64,000 bases of DNA, taken from NCBI RefSeq assembly GCF_003004665.1, contig NZ_MUHY01000001.1:372001-436000 (forward strand), read 5' to 3'. The stretch is from Candidatus Pandoraea novymonadis (GTDB lineage Bacteria; Pseudomonadota; Gammaproteobacteria; Burkholderiales; Burkholderiaceae). Positions within the stretch are counted from its first letter, which is position 1, and each line of letters starts with the position of its first letter. The notes beneath the pieces were generated by a model. That model searched no databases, had not been told where the DNA came from, and saw only the letters and a list, made by a program, of their open reading frames with translations. Below, piece after piece: positions 49,810 to 60,056 of this stretch. The translations under genes were made by a program, and so were the position numbers.

Positions 49810-51408
49810 ATGGAAAATAAACTTCTCATGCGTAACATCGGTCCGTTCGCACTGATGTTGACGGGCCTCGGCTCGATTATCGGTTCAGGCTGGCTATTCG
49901 GCGCTTGGCAAGCCGCAAAGATTGCTGGTCCAGCAGCTTTGCTGGCTTGGGTAATCGGTGCGGTAATGATTATGACCATCGCACTCACTTATAGCGAGCT
50001 CGGTGCCATGTTCCCAGAATCTGGCGGCATGGTGCGGTATTCACGTTATTCACATGGCAGTTTAGTAGGTTTTATAAGCGCCTGGGCTAACTGGATAGCG
50101 ATTGTATCGGTAATCCCAATTGAAGCAGAAGCCTCCATCCAATATATGAGCACATGGCCCTACGCCTGGGCAGGCCAACTATTCTTAAATGGAGAGCTAA
50201 CCACTAGCGGAGTCCTACTATCAGCAATTTTGGTAATTGTGTACTTCCTCCTTAATTATTGGGGCGTTAAGTTCTTCGCCAAAGCGAATACAGCCATCAC
50301 ACTTATAAAATTTGCTATTCCTGTAGCAACCATCGCTGCTCTACTCATCGCGAGCTTTAATATCGAGAACTTCACTGCGCCTCAGCTTGGTGGATTTGCA
50401 CCGAATGGCTGGTCAGCTGTGTTAACAGCAGTAGCAACTAGCGGCATTGTATTTGCGTTCAATGGATTCCAAAGTCCAATCAATCTTGCAGGTGAGGCAC
50501 GTAATCCAGGCCGCAGCATCCCTTTAGCCGTAATCTGCTCAATTCTACTGGCAACTATAATTTACATTCTACTGCAAATCGCATTCTTGGGAGGTTTATC
50601 ACCAAACCAATTGGCCAATGGATGGCATATGGTAACTTTTAGCTCACCATTCGCAGAATTGGCTATTGCTCTTGGATTGAATTGGCTTGCTATCGTCCTA
50701 TATTTTGACGCCTTCTTAAGCCCGAGTGGCACAGGCACAACGTATATGGCAACCACAAGTCGTATGATTTATGCAATGGAGCGTAACGGTACACTACCTG
50801 CCATCTTCGGCCGGGTCCACCCTATCTATGGTGTCCCCCGTCAGGCGATGTGGTTCAATCTAGCAGTAGCCCTAGTCTTCATGTTCTTTTTCCGTGGATG
50901 GGATTCGCTGGCAGCGGTTATTTCGGTAGCCACAGTAATTTCCTATCTGACTGGCCCGATCAGCGTAATGGCCCTCCGTCTCTCAGCACCAGATCTTCCA
51001 CGTCCGCTTCGCCTACCAGGCCTCTCTTTGATTGCGCCCTTTGCATTCGTGTGTGCCTCACTGATTCTCTACTGGGCCCGCTGGCCTCTAACGGGAGAGA
51101 TTATCTTACTTGTAGTAGTGGCACTTCCTGTCTATTTCTACTACATGGCAAAAGCTGGATGGAAGGGGTTTGGACGTGATCTAAAAGCAGCTTGGTGGAT
51201 GATCGGATACTTGCCAACTCTTGCTCTATGCTCGTATATTGGTAGTCGTGAATTCGGTGGGCTAGGCCTCTTTCCATATGGTTTGGATATGCTGATAGTA
51301 GCGTCACTCTCACTAGGATTCTATTATTGGGGTGTTAAAAGCGGATCACATATGTGTCATCACACTGGTGAAAACGAGGTGAATGATGTCGCTAACGTGC
51401 CTTCATAA
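49810..51408 (+). CDS. APC-family amino acid permease
   Basis: A 532-residue inner-membrane transporter with about twelve hydrophobic segments. The APC signature is seen in the first segment (LTGLGSIIGSGWLFGAW), the conserved FAFNGFQSPINLAGEARNPGRSIP at segment 6-7, and the following helical pairs. The substrate is not predictable; close Burkholderia relatives are annotated as general amino-acid permeases. A strong terminator follows 73 bases after the stop. For a host-dependent bacterium it might serve to take up host amino acids. Confidence 0.9.
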   Translation: MENKLLMRNIGPFALMLTGLGSIIGSGWLFGAWQAAKIAGPAALLAWVIGAVMIMTIALTYSELGAMFPESGGMVRYSRYSHGSLVGFISAWANWIAIVSVIPIEAEASIQYMSTWPYAWAGQLFLNGELTTSGVLLSAILVIVYFLLNYWGVKFFAKANTAITLIKFAIPVATIAALLIASFNIENFTAPQLGGFAPNGWSAVLTAVATSGIVFAFNGFQSPINLAGEARNPGRSIPLAVICSILLATIIYILLQIAFLGGLSPNQLANGWHMVTFSSPFAELAIALGLNWLAIVLYFDAFLSPSGTGTTYMATTSRMIYAMERNGTLPAIFGRVHPIYGVPRQAMWFNLAVALVFMFFFRGWDSLAAVISVATVISYLTGPISVMALRLSAPDLPRPLRLPGLSLIAPFAFVCASLILYWARWPLTGEIILLVVVALPVYFYYMAKAGWKGFGRDLKAAWWMIGYLPTLALCSYIGSREFGGLGLFPYGLDMLIVASLSLGFYYWGVKSGSHMCHHTGENEVNDVANVPS

Positions 51409-52611
51409 TTACTGAGCTGAGTTGACCGACAGTTTTTCATTGTTAAACTAACAAATTCATTCTCTAGTTTTAGCCAGCTAGGCCTATCCCCTAATGGGAT
51501 AGGCCCATTTTAATTATCGAACAGGTTGCGCGACTCAAGTCGACTAAGAAAACTCTAGAACGGAGTATTCATCAAAAAAAATTACTAAGAGATAGAGATT
51601 TTTCGTAAGGTCAGAACCAGAAAATATGCTCACTATGCTACAACTACCGAGCCTTTGAATTAAAATTTCAATAAATGCTTGTACTGTGAAAGTATCGAGC
51701 ACCTTGAACAACTTCACCTCCAGTTTAATCTCTCTTCCATCGATAATGGCAAATTCAGTGTCAAGATAGAAAATCAACGATAAACCACCTAAATGGAATC
51801 ACGGCTACAAGCAAAATAGTAAATGGCCTTGGAAACGGCCGCATTCACAACAACGCCAATAACACGATTAAAAGTAAATTTTTCAATGCACTGCTATCCT
51901 GACTTTCATCATGAATATGAAGAAAAAATACTTGATTTTACTAACTTCTTCGTCTGTCACTCATCACTTTCCTTGTAAAAATTAAAGGATCTGAACACCA
52001 TAACTGCGATACGGAATCAGTAAATTTGAATAGACGCAAGATGTCCTAGCACAACTCGTTAGCAAGATTATTGTCACTAATCAAGTAACAAAAAGTTACA
52101 GACATGAACAGCAATAATCTCATAATAATGACCCATACAGCATGGTGCTTTTCTGAGTTCGATTCCTGTTAGAAAAGAGATTTTTCAGCAAACGCTACGC
52201 TCAAAGTCTATAGAACACGTAATAAGCATAATGAACTACCCTAGGTTAGGCATCTCATTAATCAAAATAGCATTTTCCAAATTTGAAATCTGGATCGAGA
52301 ATAATCGTTCTTTAGGATATGACTAAAATACACGCTTGACCATCGATAAGCAGCCACTCCGGTAGAATAAGAGATTTAACCAGATATCTGAGTAAATTGC
52401 ACAAGAAATGCTAGCTTCGAGAAGAAAGTAAGCTTCGATGGTACGAAACCCCGTAGCGATTCGTAATACTGTCAAAAAACAAGAAGACATGTACCGGAAC
52501 ATCAAGCACCACATACCACACGTCGACAAAAAGGCCCTCATAGATAAATACAGCTTACTAAAAGCTTTTTAGCTATTGTTTCGTCTAATTTTTCATTTTT
52601 TGGATCATAGT
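51409..52611. other. Long region between the permease and the flavin reductase
   Basis: About 1.2 kb with a strong terminator at 51481-51512. Two small open frames are present but not recognised: 51544-51777 on the minus strand (77 codons, begins MIFYLDTEF) and 52438-52572 on the plus strand (44 codons, basic, MVRNPVAIRN). Neither is supported by homology recall. A tRNA T-arm-like GAGTTCGATTCCTG near 52155 has no cloverleaf around it. Probably decayed sequence. Confidence 0.4.
51481..51512 (+). terminator. Strong intrinsic terminator after the permease gene
   Basis: GGCCTATCCC (51481-51490), loop CTAAT, GGGATAGGCC (51496-51505): a perfect 10-bp GC-rich stem followed by CATTTTAA. This is the strongest terminator in the window. 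Confidence 0.85.
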
Positions 52612-53676
52612 ATGGTTTACAACATCACCCTTGTCCCCAGTGGACGTCAATTTCAGACTGAATCCGGCGAACTGGTACTATCTGCTGCCATACGCCATGG
52701 CATCAACCTACCTTATGGTTGTAAAAATGGTGGTTGCGGCTCATGCAAAGCCAAGGTTATCGATGGTGAAATAGTGCATAGCACCCACTCTCATGCAGCG
52801 CTCACAAACGAAGAAAAAATGGAAGGACTTACTCTGCTGTGCTGCGCACATGCCAAAAGTGATCTAACCATTCAAAGTCGAGAAATTAAAATAGCAGATG
52901 ATATTCGCATTAAACGCCTACCATGTCGTGTTTCAACCCTTGAACGTGTGGTAGATGACGTAATAGTTATGCGTTTACAGCTACCAGCTAACGAACGATT
53001 ACAATATCTAGCTGGCCAATATATCGAATTCATCCTTAAGGATGGTCAACGGCGCAGCTACTCTATAGCGACTCCTCCTCACGAAGAAGGTGAATTGGAA
53101 CTACACCTACGTCATTTTCCTGGCGGACGATTTACGGATTATGTCTTCCAAACGATGAAGGAACGCGAAATTCTTAGATTTGAAGGACCACTTGGTACTT
53201 TTTTCCTACGGGAAGAGAGTGAAAAGCCGATTATACTCGTTGCTTCTGGAACAGGTTTCGCACCAATAAAAGCCATAGTCAAGCATACAATTCATAAGCA
53301 AATAACTCGCCCGATAACATTCTACTGGGGTGCACATACACGTAAGGACCTTTACCAATATGAACTGGCAAAACAATGGGTGGATGACATGCCAAATTTC
53401 CAGTTCGTCCCAGTCCTATCAAACGTCACTCTCGAAGACCACTGGAATGGTCGTACTGGTTTCGTACATCATGCGGTAATGAAAGATCTGCCTGATCTAT
53501 CGAATTATGAAGTTTATGCTTGCGGTGCTCCTATAATGGTCGACTCCGCTCGACGAGACTTTATCCAAAAAAATGGCTTACCTAAGGAATCATTTTTCGC
53601 CGATGCCTTCACAACAGAAGCAGATATCTCCACTAGCCTTACTTATATAAATAAAGTTGAGCCCAACATCAGTTAG
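52612..53676 (+). CDS. CDP-6-deoxy-delta-3,4-glucoseen reductase-like 2Fe-2S/FAD oxidoreductase
   Basis: A 354-residue electron-transfer flavoprotein. Residues 1-90 form a plant-type ferredoxin domain with Cys37, Cys42, Cys45 and Cys77/78 (CKNGGCGSC). Then come an FAD-binding domain with RSYSIATPP and an NAD-binding domain with ASGTGFAPIKAI and CGAPIMVDSARRDF. In Burkholderia the same protein is annotated as CDP-6-deoxy-delta-3,4-glucoseen reductase and is found near ubiD. The natural acceptor is unknown; flavin or ubiquinone-related reduction are both possible. The ATG at 52612 is chosen over one at 52576 on the family's start. Confidence 0.88.
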   Translation: MVYNITLVPSGRQFQTESGELVLSAAIRHGINLPYGCKNGGCGSCKAKVIDGEIVHSTHSHAALTNEEKMEGLTLLCCAHAKSDLTIQSREIKIADDIRIKRLPCRVSTLERVVDDVIVMRLQLPANERLQYLAGQYIEFILKDGQRRSYSIATPPHEEGELELHLRHFPGGRFTDYVFQTMKEREILRFEGPLGTFFLREESEKPIILVASGTGFAPIKAIVKHTIHKQITRPITFYWGAHTRKDLYQYELAKQWVDDMPNFQFVPVLSNVTLEDHWNGRTGFVHHAVMKDLPDLSNYEVYACGAPIMVDSARRDFIQKNGLPKESFFADAFTTEADISTSLTYINKVEPNIS

Positions 53677-54011
53677 AGAATATTCTGATGCTAATCACAA
53701 TAGCTCGCATTGCTGCACAATACAATATAAATATATCTTTCGACCTATAAATAGAAAATATTTTTACGATCCATGTATGTCTTCGTCTGAAAAAAATTCA
53801 TTTTTGCAGAGGGAAAGAGATGACTTGATGTATTTTATGAAGAGGAAATCATCAGTTTTCTGAAAGAAACTCATCCTTACTGAACATTGGAGAAATTCTC
53901 CTAAAAATTTTTTATATCGCAAAAAAATCTGAATCGTTATTCATCTCATTAACTAAAATGCAAAAATGGTCTCAACGCTTTCGCATTCAGACCATTTTCA
54001 AAACTAAAAAC
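53677..54011. other. Intergenic region with the tRNA-Arg terminator
   Basis: About 335 AT-rich bases between the flavin reductase and tRNA-Arg. The only feature seen is the minus-strand hairpin at 53962-53998. Confidence 0.45.
53962..53998 (-). terminator. Intrinsic terminator of tRNA-Arg
   Basis: On the minus strand AAAATGGTCT (53989-53998) pairs with AGACCATTTT (53963-53972). Inside, AATGC-GAAA-GCGTT forms a second stem with a GNRA tetraloop, after one G-G mismatch. The last arm ends in a five-T tract. It lies 14 bases beyond the tRNA 3' end. Confidence 0.75.
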
Positions 54012-54088
54012 TGGCGCGGCTGGCAGGATTCGAACCCACGACCCCTTGGTTCGTAGCCAAGTACTCTATCCAACTGAGCTACAGCCGC
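54012..54088 (-). tRNA. tRNA-Arg (anticodon ACG)
   Basis: A 77-base cloverleaf on the minus strand with encoded CCA. Acceptor GCGGCTG/CAGCCGC, D arm GCTC-AGTTGGATA-GAGT, anticodon stem CTTGG/CCAAG with loop CTACGAA, and T arm GTGGG-TTCGAAT-CCTGC are present. The anticodon adenine is presumably converted to inosine to read CGU/CGC/CGA, which requires TadA. Confidence 0.97.
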
Positions 54089-54102
54089 GCATTAAAGTGA
54101 AC

Positions 54103-54131
54103 ATTATCTATAATTCTTACTAGTTACGCAA
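54103..54131 (-). promoter_or_regulatory. Predicted sigma-70 promoter of tRNA-Arg
   Basis: On the minus strand TTGCGT (54126-54131) and GATAAT (54103-54108) are separated by 17 bases, with the -10 box 14 bases before the mature tRNA end. Confidence 0.55.
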
Positions 54132-54316
54132 GCGCTTTTATAAACTTTAACTACTAAAACCTGTCAGTATCCGATACAAAATATGTGCACTTCTAACAAG
54201 AACAGGATTGCTACTCTCATCAACGATGTTTAAGAAAAATAAGATATTATTACCATAGGGCTGTATTTTTAGATATTCAATTACCTTGAATAGTGATCTG
54301 TAAAATATGTCCATTT

Positions 54317-55102
54317 TTAGCATCCCGTTAATTTTCGCAGCACATAAGCACTAGCAGCCATACCAAAAGCAGCAGTCACGCACATACTAGATCCAAAACC
54401 CGCACAATTCAGCCCTTGAGGTGTCTTAATATTCATAAGTGGACGTTCGACTTGAGGTATTTCTGGATAAATAAGTGGTTCATCTGAATACACTGCAGGC
54501 ACATTGAATTTAGCTTTTGGGTCCCGCTTAAAACCATACTGTCTGCGAAGCTTTGCACGGACTTTGGATAACAATGGATCCTGAATAGTCCGCACCAAAT
54601 CATCAATGCGAATACGAGTCGGATCTACCTGCCCACCCGCACCACCTACAGTAATCAATTTTTGTTTGCGTTCCACACACCATGCAATAAGCGCTGTCTT
54701 GACATGAACATTATCAATAGCATCGACTATCCAATCATGGCCGGAACCAAGTATAGTATCGAGATTATCGACTTCTACAAAATCTTCAATCTCTATGACT
54801 GAACACAATGGATTAATTGCTAGGATACGTTCAGCCATCGCCATCACTTTCGACTTACCGTAATTACCATTCAGAGCGTTATTCTGGCGGTTTGTATTAC
54901 TTTCCATGACATTATCGAGATCGATCAATGTCAATTTACCAACGGCACTACGTGCCAGAGCTTCGGCGACCCAAGATCCAACACCGCCGATACCAATAAT
55001 AGCAACATCGGCACACCGCAGAATGCTCAAACCCAACTCACCATAAAGCCTGGCAATACCACCGAAGCGACGCTTAGTATCAAAATCATCAATCTCTTTC
55101 AT
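54317..55102 (-). CDS. tcdA: tRNA threonylcarbamoyladenosine dehydratase TcdA (CsdL)
   Basis: Cyclises t6A to ct6A in ANN-reading tRNAs in an ATP-dependent E1-like reaction. The 261 residues have FGGIARLYGELGL, the nucleotide-binding IIGIGGVGSWVAEALARS, LIDLDNVMESNTNRQ and the GGAGGQVDPTRI segment typical of TcdA rather than MoeB/ThiF. The ATG at 55102 (MKEIDDFDTKRRF) is chosen over one six codons upstream. Next upstream on the strand is the lexA pseudogene. Confidence 0.93.
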   Translation of the reverse strand: MKEIDDFDTKRRFGGIARLYGELGLSILRCADVAIIGIGGVGSWVAEALARSAVGKLTLIDLDNVMESNTNRQNNALNGNYGKSKVMAMAERILAINPLCSVIEIEDFVEVDNLDTILGSGHDWIVDAIDNVHVKTALIAWCVERKQKLITVGGAGGQVDPTRIRIDDLVRTIQDPLLSKVRAKLRRQYGFKRDPKAKFNVPAVYSDEPLIYPEIPQVERPLMNIKTPQGLNCAGFGSSMCVTAAFGMAASAYVLRKLTGC

Positions 55103-55290
55103 GATAAAAAACCATACCAATATAAAAAACTAGCTAATTATGGCTAAAATGACAAAAAAATTGACCAAACTCAACTGAGTTTTTACAACCTTAATCGTAA
55201 GTTCGAATAGCTACGAATGACAAAATTAGTTAGAAAAAAGTAAATCTAACCATAGCTATTATGATGTTTATGACATGAGGATTCACGGTA

Positions 55291-55895
55291 GAAAAATCTC
55301 ATGTCCCGGATCAGTCCAACAGCAATACTTTCAAGAGAGAATTTATTACTATTCTCCTGGACAAAAATATTCGAAATATCATGATATTCGACGATCAATT
55401 CAATACAATCGCTCACACGATGCAAATACTTCACACAGTGATAACGTCGCCAAGACGTACCACAACTATTTGACATTCCAATTGCATCCGTAGTGCATTG
55501 CACTGGCCAGTAGATCACCATCTAACATACCTGAATCACGAATTGAAATGCCAGATGTTTGCAACAAGTTCAAGAGTTCGAAAGAATGGGAATACCTCCT
55601 GCCGGCCACAAGTTGACATACAAGAGGTAACGATAGCCGAATCGGCCGCATATGAGGCAAGATAAAGTATATCTCCGGTTTAATCGATTCGATTCAGGCA
55701 AATACCACGTAATTGCCATGCTGCAGGCTCAATGACACCTTTTCTTGCTAATTCACGCAAATGCCCTTCTGCAAAATTGGTAGACAAAAAAAGTTTGGAG
55801 GAAATTCCAGCTCGTGTTAAAGGAAATCTTGTACGTTCAATGGCTTGATGAACAAGTTTTTAAACTTACTTCTGCCGTGCAGTGAGTTTAATCAT
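55291..55895 (-). pseudogene. lexA: lexA pseudogene (SOS repressor, several stops and frameshifts)
   Basis: Reading the minus strand from the ATG at 55895 gives MIKLTARQK and then stops at codons 10 (TAA, 55866-55868) and 12 (TAA, 55860-55862). The frame continues with [14 protein letters not shown] and [17 protein letters not shown], clearly the LexA winged-helix domain (RTGFPPTRAEIA and [12 protein letters not shown] in functional LexA). After another stop and frame changes come LSLPLVCQLVAG, still showing the Ala-Gly cleavage site, then SIRDSGMLDGDLLA with the catalytic serine region. Farther on are LIVEYHDISNIFVQ and LESIAVGLIRDM, matching the LexA C-terminus. The catalytic lysine region is lost. 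No functional repressor can be made from this copy. It begins seven bases after the stop of the decarboxylase gene. Confidence 0.92.
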
Positions 55896-55901
55896 GACAT
55901 T

Positions 55902-58187
55902 TTATTCACGTACACAATCGACAAAATACTCATAATGCCCATCTATTTCTTCAACGACAAGTCCATGAACATCTGTATAGAAACCGGGGAAACACTCATT
56001 AAAATCACGCGCAAAACGTAAGTATTGCACAATATTGGCATTGAAAATTTCACCAGGAATTAAAAGTGGGATACCAGGCGGATAAGGCGTAAGCAGGACA
56101 CTCGTGACACGCCCCTCAAGATCATCAATAGGGACGCGGTCAATGTGGCGGTGAGCAAGCTTGGAAAATGCATCCGTTGGTTTCATTCCAGGTTGCACGT
56201 TAGTTAGGTACATCTTCGTGGTAACGCGCGCCACATCGTTGATCTTATAAAGGTTATGGATCTGATCACACAGATCACGCAAACCGATACGTTCATAACG
56301 CGGAAACTTCTGAACAAATTCAGGTAACACACGCCATAGGGGACGATTGTAATCGTAGTCGTCCTTAAATTGCTGCAGTTCAGTCACCATTGAGTTCCAA
56401 CGACCTTTAGTAATACCAATGGTGAACATAATAAAGAACGAGTAAAAACCAGTTTTTTCAACAATAATACCGTTTTCTGCCAAGTATTTCGTGACAATTG
56501 CAGCGGGAATACCCGATTCACCAAACTCTCCCTCAACATCAAGTCCTGGAGTGATAATTGTTGCTTTTATCGGATCAAGCATATTAAAGCCATCTGTCAA
56601 TGGACCAAAACCGTGCCACCGTTCATTCGCACGTAATATCCAATCATCACGATTACCAATGCCTTCCTCAGAAAGATATTGCGGTCCCCAGACTGAGAAC
56701 CACCACGAGTTACCATACTCACTGGCCACCTTGCGCATCGCACGGCGAAAGTCTATCGCTTCAAGAATTGACTCTTCGACTAACGCCGTACCACCTGGTG
56801 GCTCCATCATTGCGGCAGCAACATCACACGAAGCGATGATAGCGTACTGTGGAGATGTCGATGCATGCATCAGATACGCCTCGTTGAAACGATGCATATC
56901 GAAGCTTTCTTCCTTAGAATCTTGAACCAAAATTTGTGATGCTTGAGAAATTCCCGCTAATAATTTATGTGTCGAATGCGTCGCATAGACAATTGTTTTT
57001 GATGAACGAGGGCGACCTTCTCCAATCGCATGCATATCACGATAAAATTCGTGAAAGGTAGCATGAGGTAACCAAGCCTCGTCAAAGTGTAGTGTATCAA
57101 TCGTATTGCCCAGTACGTCTTTAATCATTTCAACGTTATACAGCACACCATCATACGTGCTTTGGGTTATGGTCAGAATACGAGGTTTGATATCAGGATT
57201 CTTTTTTAGCGCTTCTCGAGCAAATGGATTCGACTCAATCTTACGGCGAATGTTTTCCGGTTCAAACTCCGACTTCGGAATCGGTCCAATGATACCCAGA
57301 TAGTTGCGCGTCGGCATCAAGAACAATGGTATAGCCCCTGTCATAGTTATTGCGTGCAAAATTGATTTATGACAATTCCTGTCAACTACGACAATATCTC
57401 CTGGCGCCACAGTAGCATGCCAAACAATTTTATTCGATGTGGAGGTCCCATTCGTCACAAAGAATAGATAATCTGAGTTAAAAATTCGGGCAGCATTACG
57501 CTCAGATGCAGCAACTGGACCAGTGTGATCAAGCAGCTGACCAAGTTCCTCAACGGCATTACAGACATCCGCTCGCAGCATATTTTCACCAAAGAATTGA
57601 TGGAACATCTGTCCCACAGGACTCTTCAAGAAAGCTACTCCGCCTGAGTGGCCTGGGCAATGCCAAGAGTAAGAACCATCAACTGCATAGTGCGTGAGAG
57701 CACGAAAAAAAGGCGGTGGCAATGAGTCAAGATATACACGGGCCTCCCGAATAATATGACGAGCAACAAACTCCGACGTATCTTCAAACATATGAATAAA
57801 ACCATGCAACTCACGCAGAATATCGTTCGGAATATGATGAGACGTACGGGTCTCTCCATACAAAAAAATCGGAATATCTGGATTACGACGGCGGACCTCC
57901 TTAACAAAAGCATGCAGATTAACAATAGCTAAGGCAAGCTCACCTTCCAATTCTGCAGACGAATTACTATTGAAGGGGCCAAATTCATCATCATCAATCG
58001 ACAAAATAAAACTAGATGCCCGGCTAGCCTGCTGGGCGAATGATGTTAGGTCACCATAGCTAGTCAAACCTAGCACTTCCATACCTTCTGCTTCAATAGC
58101 CTCAGCTAGTGACCGAATCCCAGAACCGGAAATATTTTCTGAGCGAAAGTCCTCATCAATGATGACGATCGGAAAACGGAATTTCAT
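55902..58187 (-). CDS. Orn/Lys/Arg decarboxylase class-I family protein
   Basis: A 761-residue fold-type I PLP decarboxylase. Residues ~1-130 are the response-regulator-like wing domain (FPIVIIDEDF), followed by the PLP domain with SWHCPGHSGG (175-183), HFDEAW (367-372) and the PLP lysine in STHKLLAGIS (Lys408), and a C-terminal domain ending about 761. Lysine, arginine or ornithine cannot be told apart from this sequence; Burkholderia homologues next to dcd are usually called arginine/lysine/ornithine decarboxylase. It could supply polyamines or acid resistance. Its start has no competing ATG. It lies 111 bases downstream of dcd. Confidence 0.92.
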   Translation of the reverse strand: MKFRFPIVIIDEDFRSENISGSGIRSLAEAIEAEGMEVLGLTSYGDLTSFAQQASRASSFILSIDDDEFGPFNSNSSAELEGELALAIVNLHAFVKEVRRRNPDIPIFLYGETRTSHHIPNDILRELHGFIHMFEDTSEFVARHIIREARVYLDSLPPPFFRALTHYAVDGSYSWHCPGHSGGVAFLKSPVGQMFHQFFGENMLRADVCNAVEELGQLLDHTGPVAASERNAARIFNSDYLFFVTNGTSTSNKIVWHATVAPGDIVVVDRNCHKSILHAITMTGAIPLFLMPTRNYLGIIGPIPKSEFEPENIRRKIESNPFAREALKKNPDIKPRILTITQSTYDGVLYNVEMIKDVLGNTIDTLHFDEAWLPHATFHEFYRDMHAIGEGRPRSSKTIVYATHSTHKLLAGISQASQILVQDSKEESFDMHRFNEAYLMHASTSPQYAIIASCDVAAAMMEPPGGTALVEESILEAIDFRRAMRKVASEYGNSWWFSVWGPQYLSEEGIGNRDDWILRANERWHGFGPLTDGFNMLDPIKATIITPGLDVEGEFGESGIPAAIVTKYLAENGIIVEKTGFYSFFIMFTIGITKGRWNSMVTELQQFKDDYDYNRPLWRVLPEFVQKFPRYERIGLRDLCDQIHNLYKINDVARVTTKMYLTNVQPGMKPTDAFSKLAHRHIDRVPIDDLEGRVTSVLLTPYPPGIPLLIPGEIFNANIVQYLRFARDFNECFPGFYTDVHGLVVEEIDGHYEYFVDCVRE

Positions 58188-58298
58188 GAGTATTCCTCAA
58201 AGACAAGAGCCAAACGCGTGATCAAAGGTGGCTCATTTTATTTTAAAAAAATTACAATCGAATTCACGTCAGCAAAAGTCCTGAAGTCTCGTCAAATT

Positions 58299-58868
58299 TT
58301 AAATTTTTGGCAAAGTAACGCCACATTGGCCTTGATATTTTCCATGACGATCCTTATAAGAAGTTTCACAAACTTCATTAGCCTCAAAAAATAGCACTTG
58401 TGCCACTCCTTCATTGGCATAAATTTTTGCTGGGAGCGGAGTGGTATTTGAAAACTCCAAAGTGACGTAACCTTCCCATTCCGGTTCAAAAGGCGTAACG
58501 TTGACGATGATACCGCAGCGAGCATAAGTTGATTTGCCGAGACAAATAGTTAAAACATTGCGCGGAATACGGAAGTACTCAATCGTGCGTGCAAGCGCGA
58601 AAGAATTCGGTGGAATAATGCAAACGTCACCTAAAAAATCAACAAAAGATTTTTCATCAAATTTTTTGGGATCAACAATCGTTGAATTAATATTCGTGAA
58701 AATCTTAAATTCGGCAGCACATCGAATGTCGTAGCCATAACTCGACATACCATAACTGACAATTCTCTGGCCATCCTGCGTAGCGCGAACTTGGCATGGT
58801 TCAAAAGGGTCAATCATGCCCTGCTCTTTAGCCATGCGGAGAATCCATTTATCGGACTTAATGCTCAT
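58299..58868 (-). CDS. dcd: dCTP deaminase
   Basis: Converts dCTP to dUTP for thymidylate synthesis. The 189 residues start [19 protein letters not shown] and hold [13 protein letters not shown], the [11 protein letters not shown] core, [27 protein letters not shown] (with the catalytic Glu in the family motif) and the C-terminal [13 protein letters not shown]. The ATG at 58868 is preferred over one at 58910. The neighbouring decarboxylase gene follows downstream as in Burkholderia. Confidence 0.95.
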   Translation of the reverse strand: MSIKSDKWILRMAKEQGMIDPFEPCQVRATQDGQRIVSYGMSSYGYDIRCAAEFKIFTNINSTIVDPKKFDEKSFVDFLGDVCIIPPNSFALARTIEYFRIPRNVLTICLGKSTYARCGIIVNVTPFEPEWEGYVTLEFSNTTPLPAKIYANEGVAQVLFFEANEVCETSYKDRHGKYQGQCGVTLPKI

Positions 58869-58952
58869 ATTGAACGGAAACTCAGAAATTCGTAAAAGGA
58901 AAAATTGCACGTGATTATTCTCATGTTCATGAGAAAGTATGTCCAGTCGATA

Positions 58953-60056
58953 TCACTCATTATCGTATTTTTTTTTCACTACAATGGGTGGAAATTTACT
59001 TGTCATATCCTTGGCGATCCCCATCAATTTTGCTGTCATCTTGCGAGCAATAGCCCGATAAACTTCAGCAACCCTACCATCAGGCTCAGCAATCACGCTG
59101 GGCAATCCAGCATCGGCATGCATACGGATGCTCATTTCTAAAGGTAGTTTGCCAAGTAAATCAATACCTAAATCTTGACATATTCGCTCACCACCAGAAG
59201 TGCCAAAAATCGCCTCTTTATAGCCACAATTGGAACAAATATGAACACTCATATTTTCAATTAAACCTAAGATCGGCACGTCAACCTTCTGAAACATTTT
59301 CAGGCCTTTACGCGCATCAAGCAAAGCCAGATCCTGTGGTGTGGTGACAATTACAGCACCAGTCACAGGGACTTTTTGAGATAACGTCAATTGAACATCG
59401 CCAGTGCCCGGAGGCATATCGATAATCAAATAGTCGAGATCTTGCCAATGTGTCTGACTTACTAATTGCCAAAGTGCCTGCGCAACTAGAGGACCACGCC
59501 AAACTAAGGGATTATCAGTTTCAATAAGAAACCCAATGGAATTCGCTTGTAAACCATGAGCAACCAAAGGTTGCATCATTTTTCCATCTTTTGTTTGCGG
59601 TTTATCACAGATGCCCAGCAATGTTGGTAAAGAGGGACCATAAATATCGGCATCTAAAATACCAACACTGGCTCCTTCATATGAAAGCGCCAAGGCAAGA
59701 TTAACTGCTGTGGTGCTCTTCCCAACACCACCCTTACCAGAAGCAACTACAACAATATTTTTCACGCCAGGCAATAACTTGATACCCCGTCGCACAGCAC
59801 GGGCTGCAATCTTTTGATTAACTCTGACATTGACACTTACTACACCAGGTATCCTTGAAACCTCCCCCACAATATGCTCACGTATTTCCTCAAATCGGCG
59901 CATTGCAGGATATCCAAACTCAATTTCAATATTAACATTTCCCCCGTTTTCAGTTATAACTCGTTTAACAAAATTGTCATTCCCATTGATCAGATTAATC
60001 CCGCTATCACGATCAATAGTGTTACACACTATCCTAGTGATGCTTTCAATATTCAT
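58953..60056 (-). CDS. apbC: Iron-sulfur cluster carrier protein ApbC/Mrp
   Basis: A P-loop ATPase that carries Fe-S clusters to target proteins. The 367 residues have an N-terminal DUF59 (MIP18) domain (about 1-90), then VASGKGGVGKST (deviant Walker A), LDADIYGPS, IDMPPGTGDVQL and the cluster-binding CXXC in HICSNCGYKE. It fits the retained need for Fe-S enzymes such as SdhB. In Burkholderia it is often divergent from metG, which is not present in the adjacent 1.2 kb. Confidence 0.95.
   Translation of the reverse strand: MNIESITRIVCNTIDRDSGINLINGNDNFVKRVITENGGNVNIEIEFGYPAMRRFEEIREHIVGEVSRIPGVVSVNVRVNQKIAARAVRRGIKLLPGVKNIVVVASGKGGVGKSTTAVNLALALSYEGASVGILDADIYGPSLPTLLGICDKPQTKDGKMMQPLVAHGLQANSIGFLIETDNPLVWRGPLVAQALWQLVSQTHWQDLDYLIIDMPPGTGDVQLTLSQKVPVTGAVIVTTPQDLALLDARKGLKMFQKVDVPILGLIENMSVHICSNCGYKEAIFGTSGGERICQDLGIDLLGKLPLEMSIRMHADAGLPSVIAEPDGRVAEVYRAIARKMTAKLMGIAKDMTSKFPPIVVKKKYDNE

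Noticed and set aside
52150-52175. T-arm-like GAGTTCGATTCCTG, possible tRNA
   Set aside because: The stem sides do not pair and no acceptor or anticodon arm can be built; a nine-base match to the T loop is expected by chance at this scale. A similar GTTCGATTC near 45000 (minus strand) was rejected for the same reason.
56491-56925. 144-codon plus-strand open frame
   Set aside because: Antisense to the Orn/Lys/Arg decarboxylase; no protein-like pattern.
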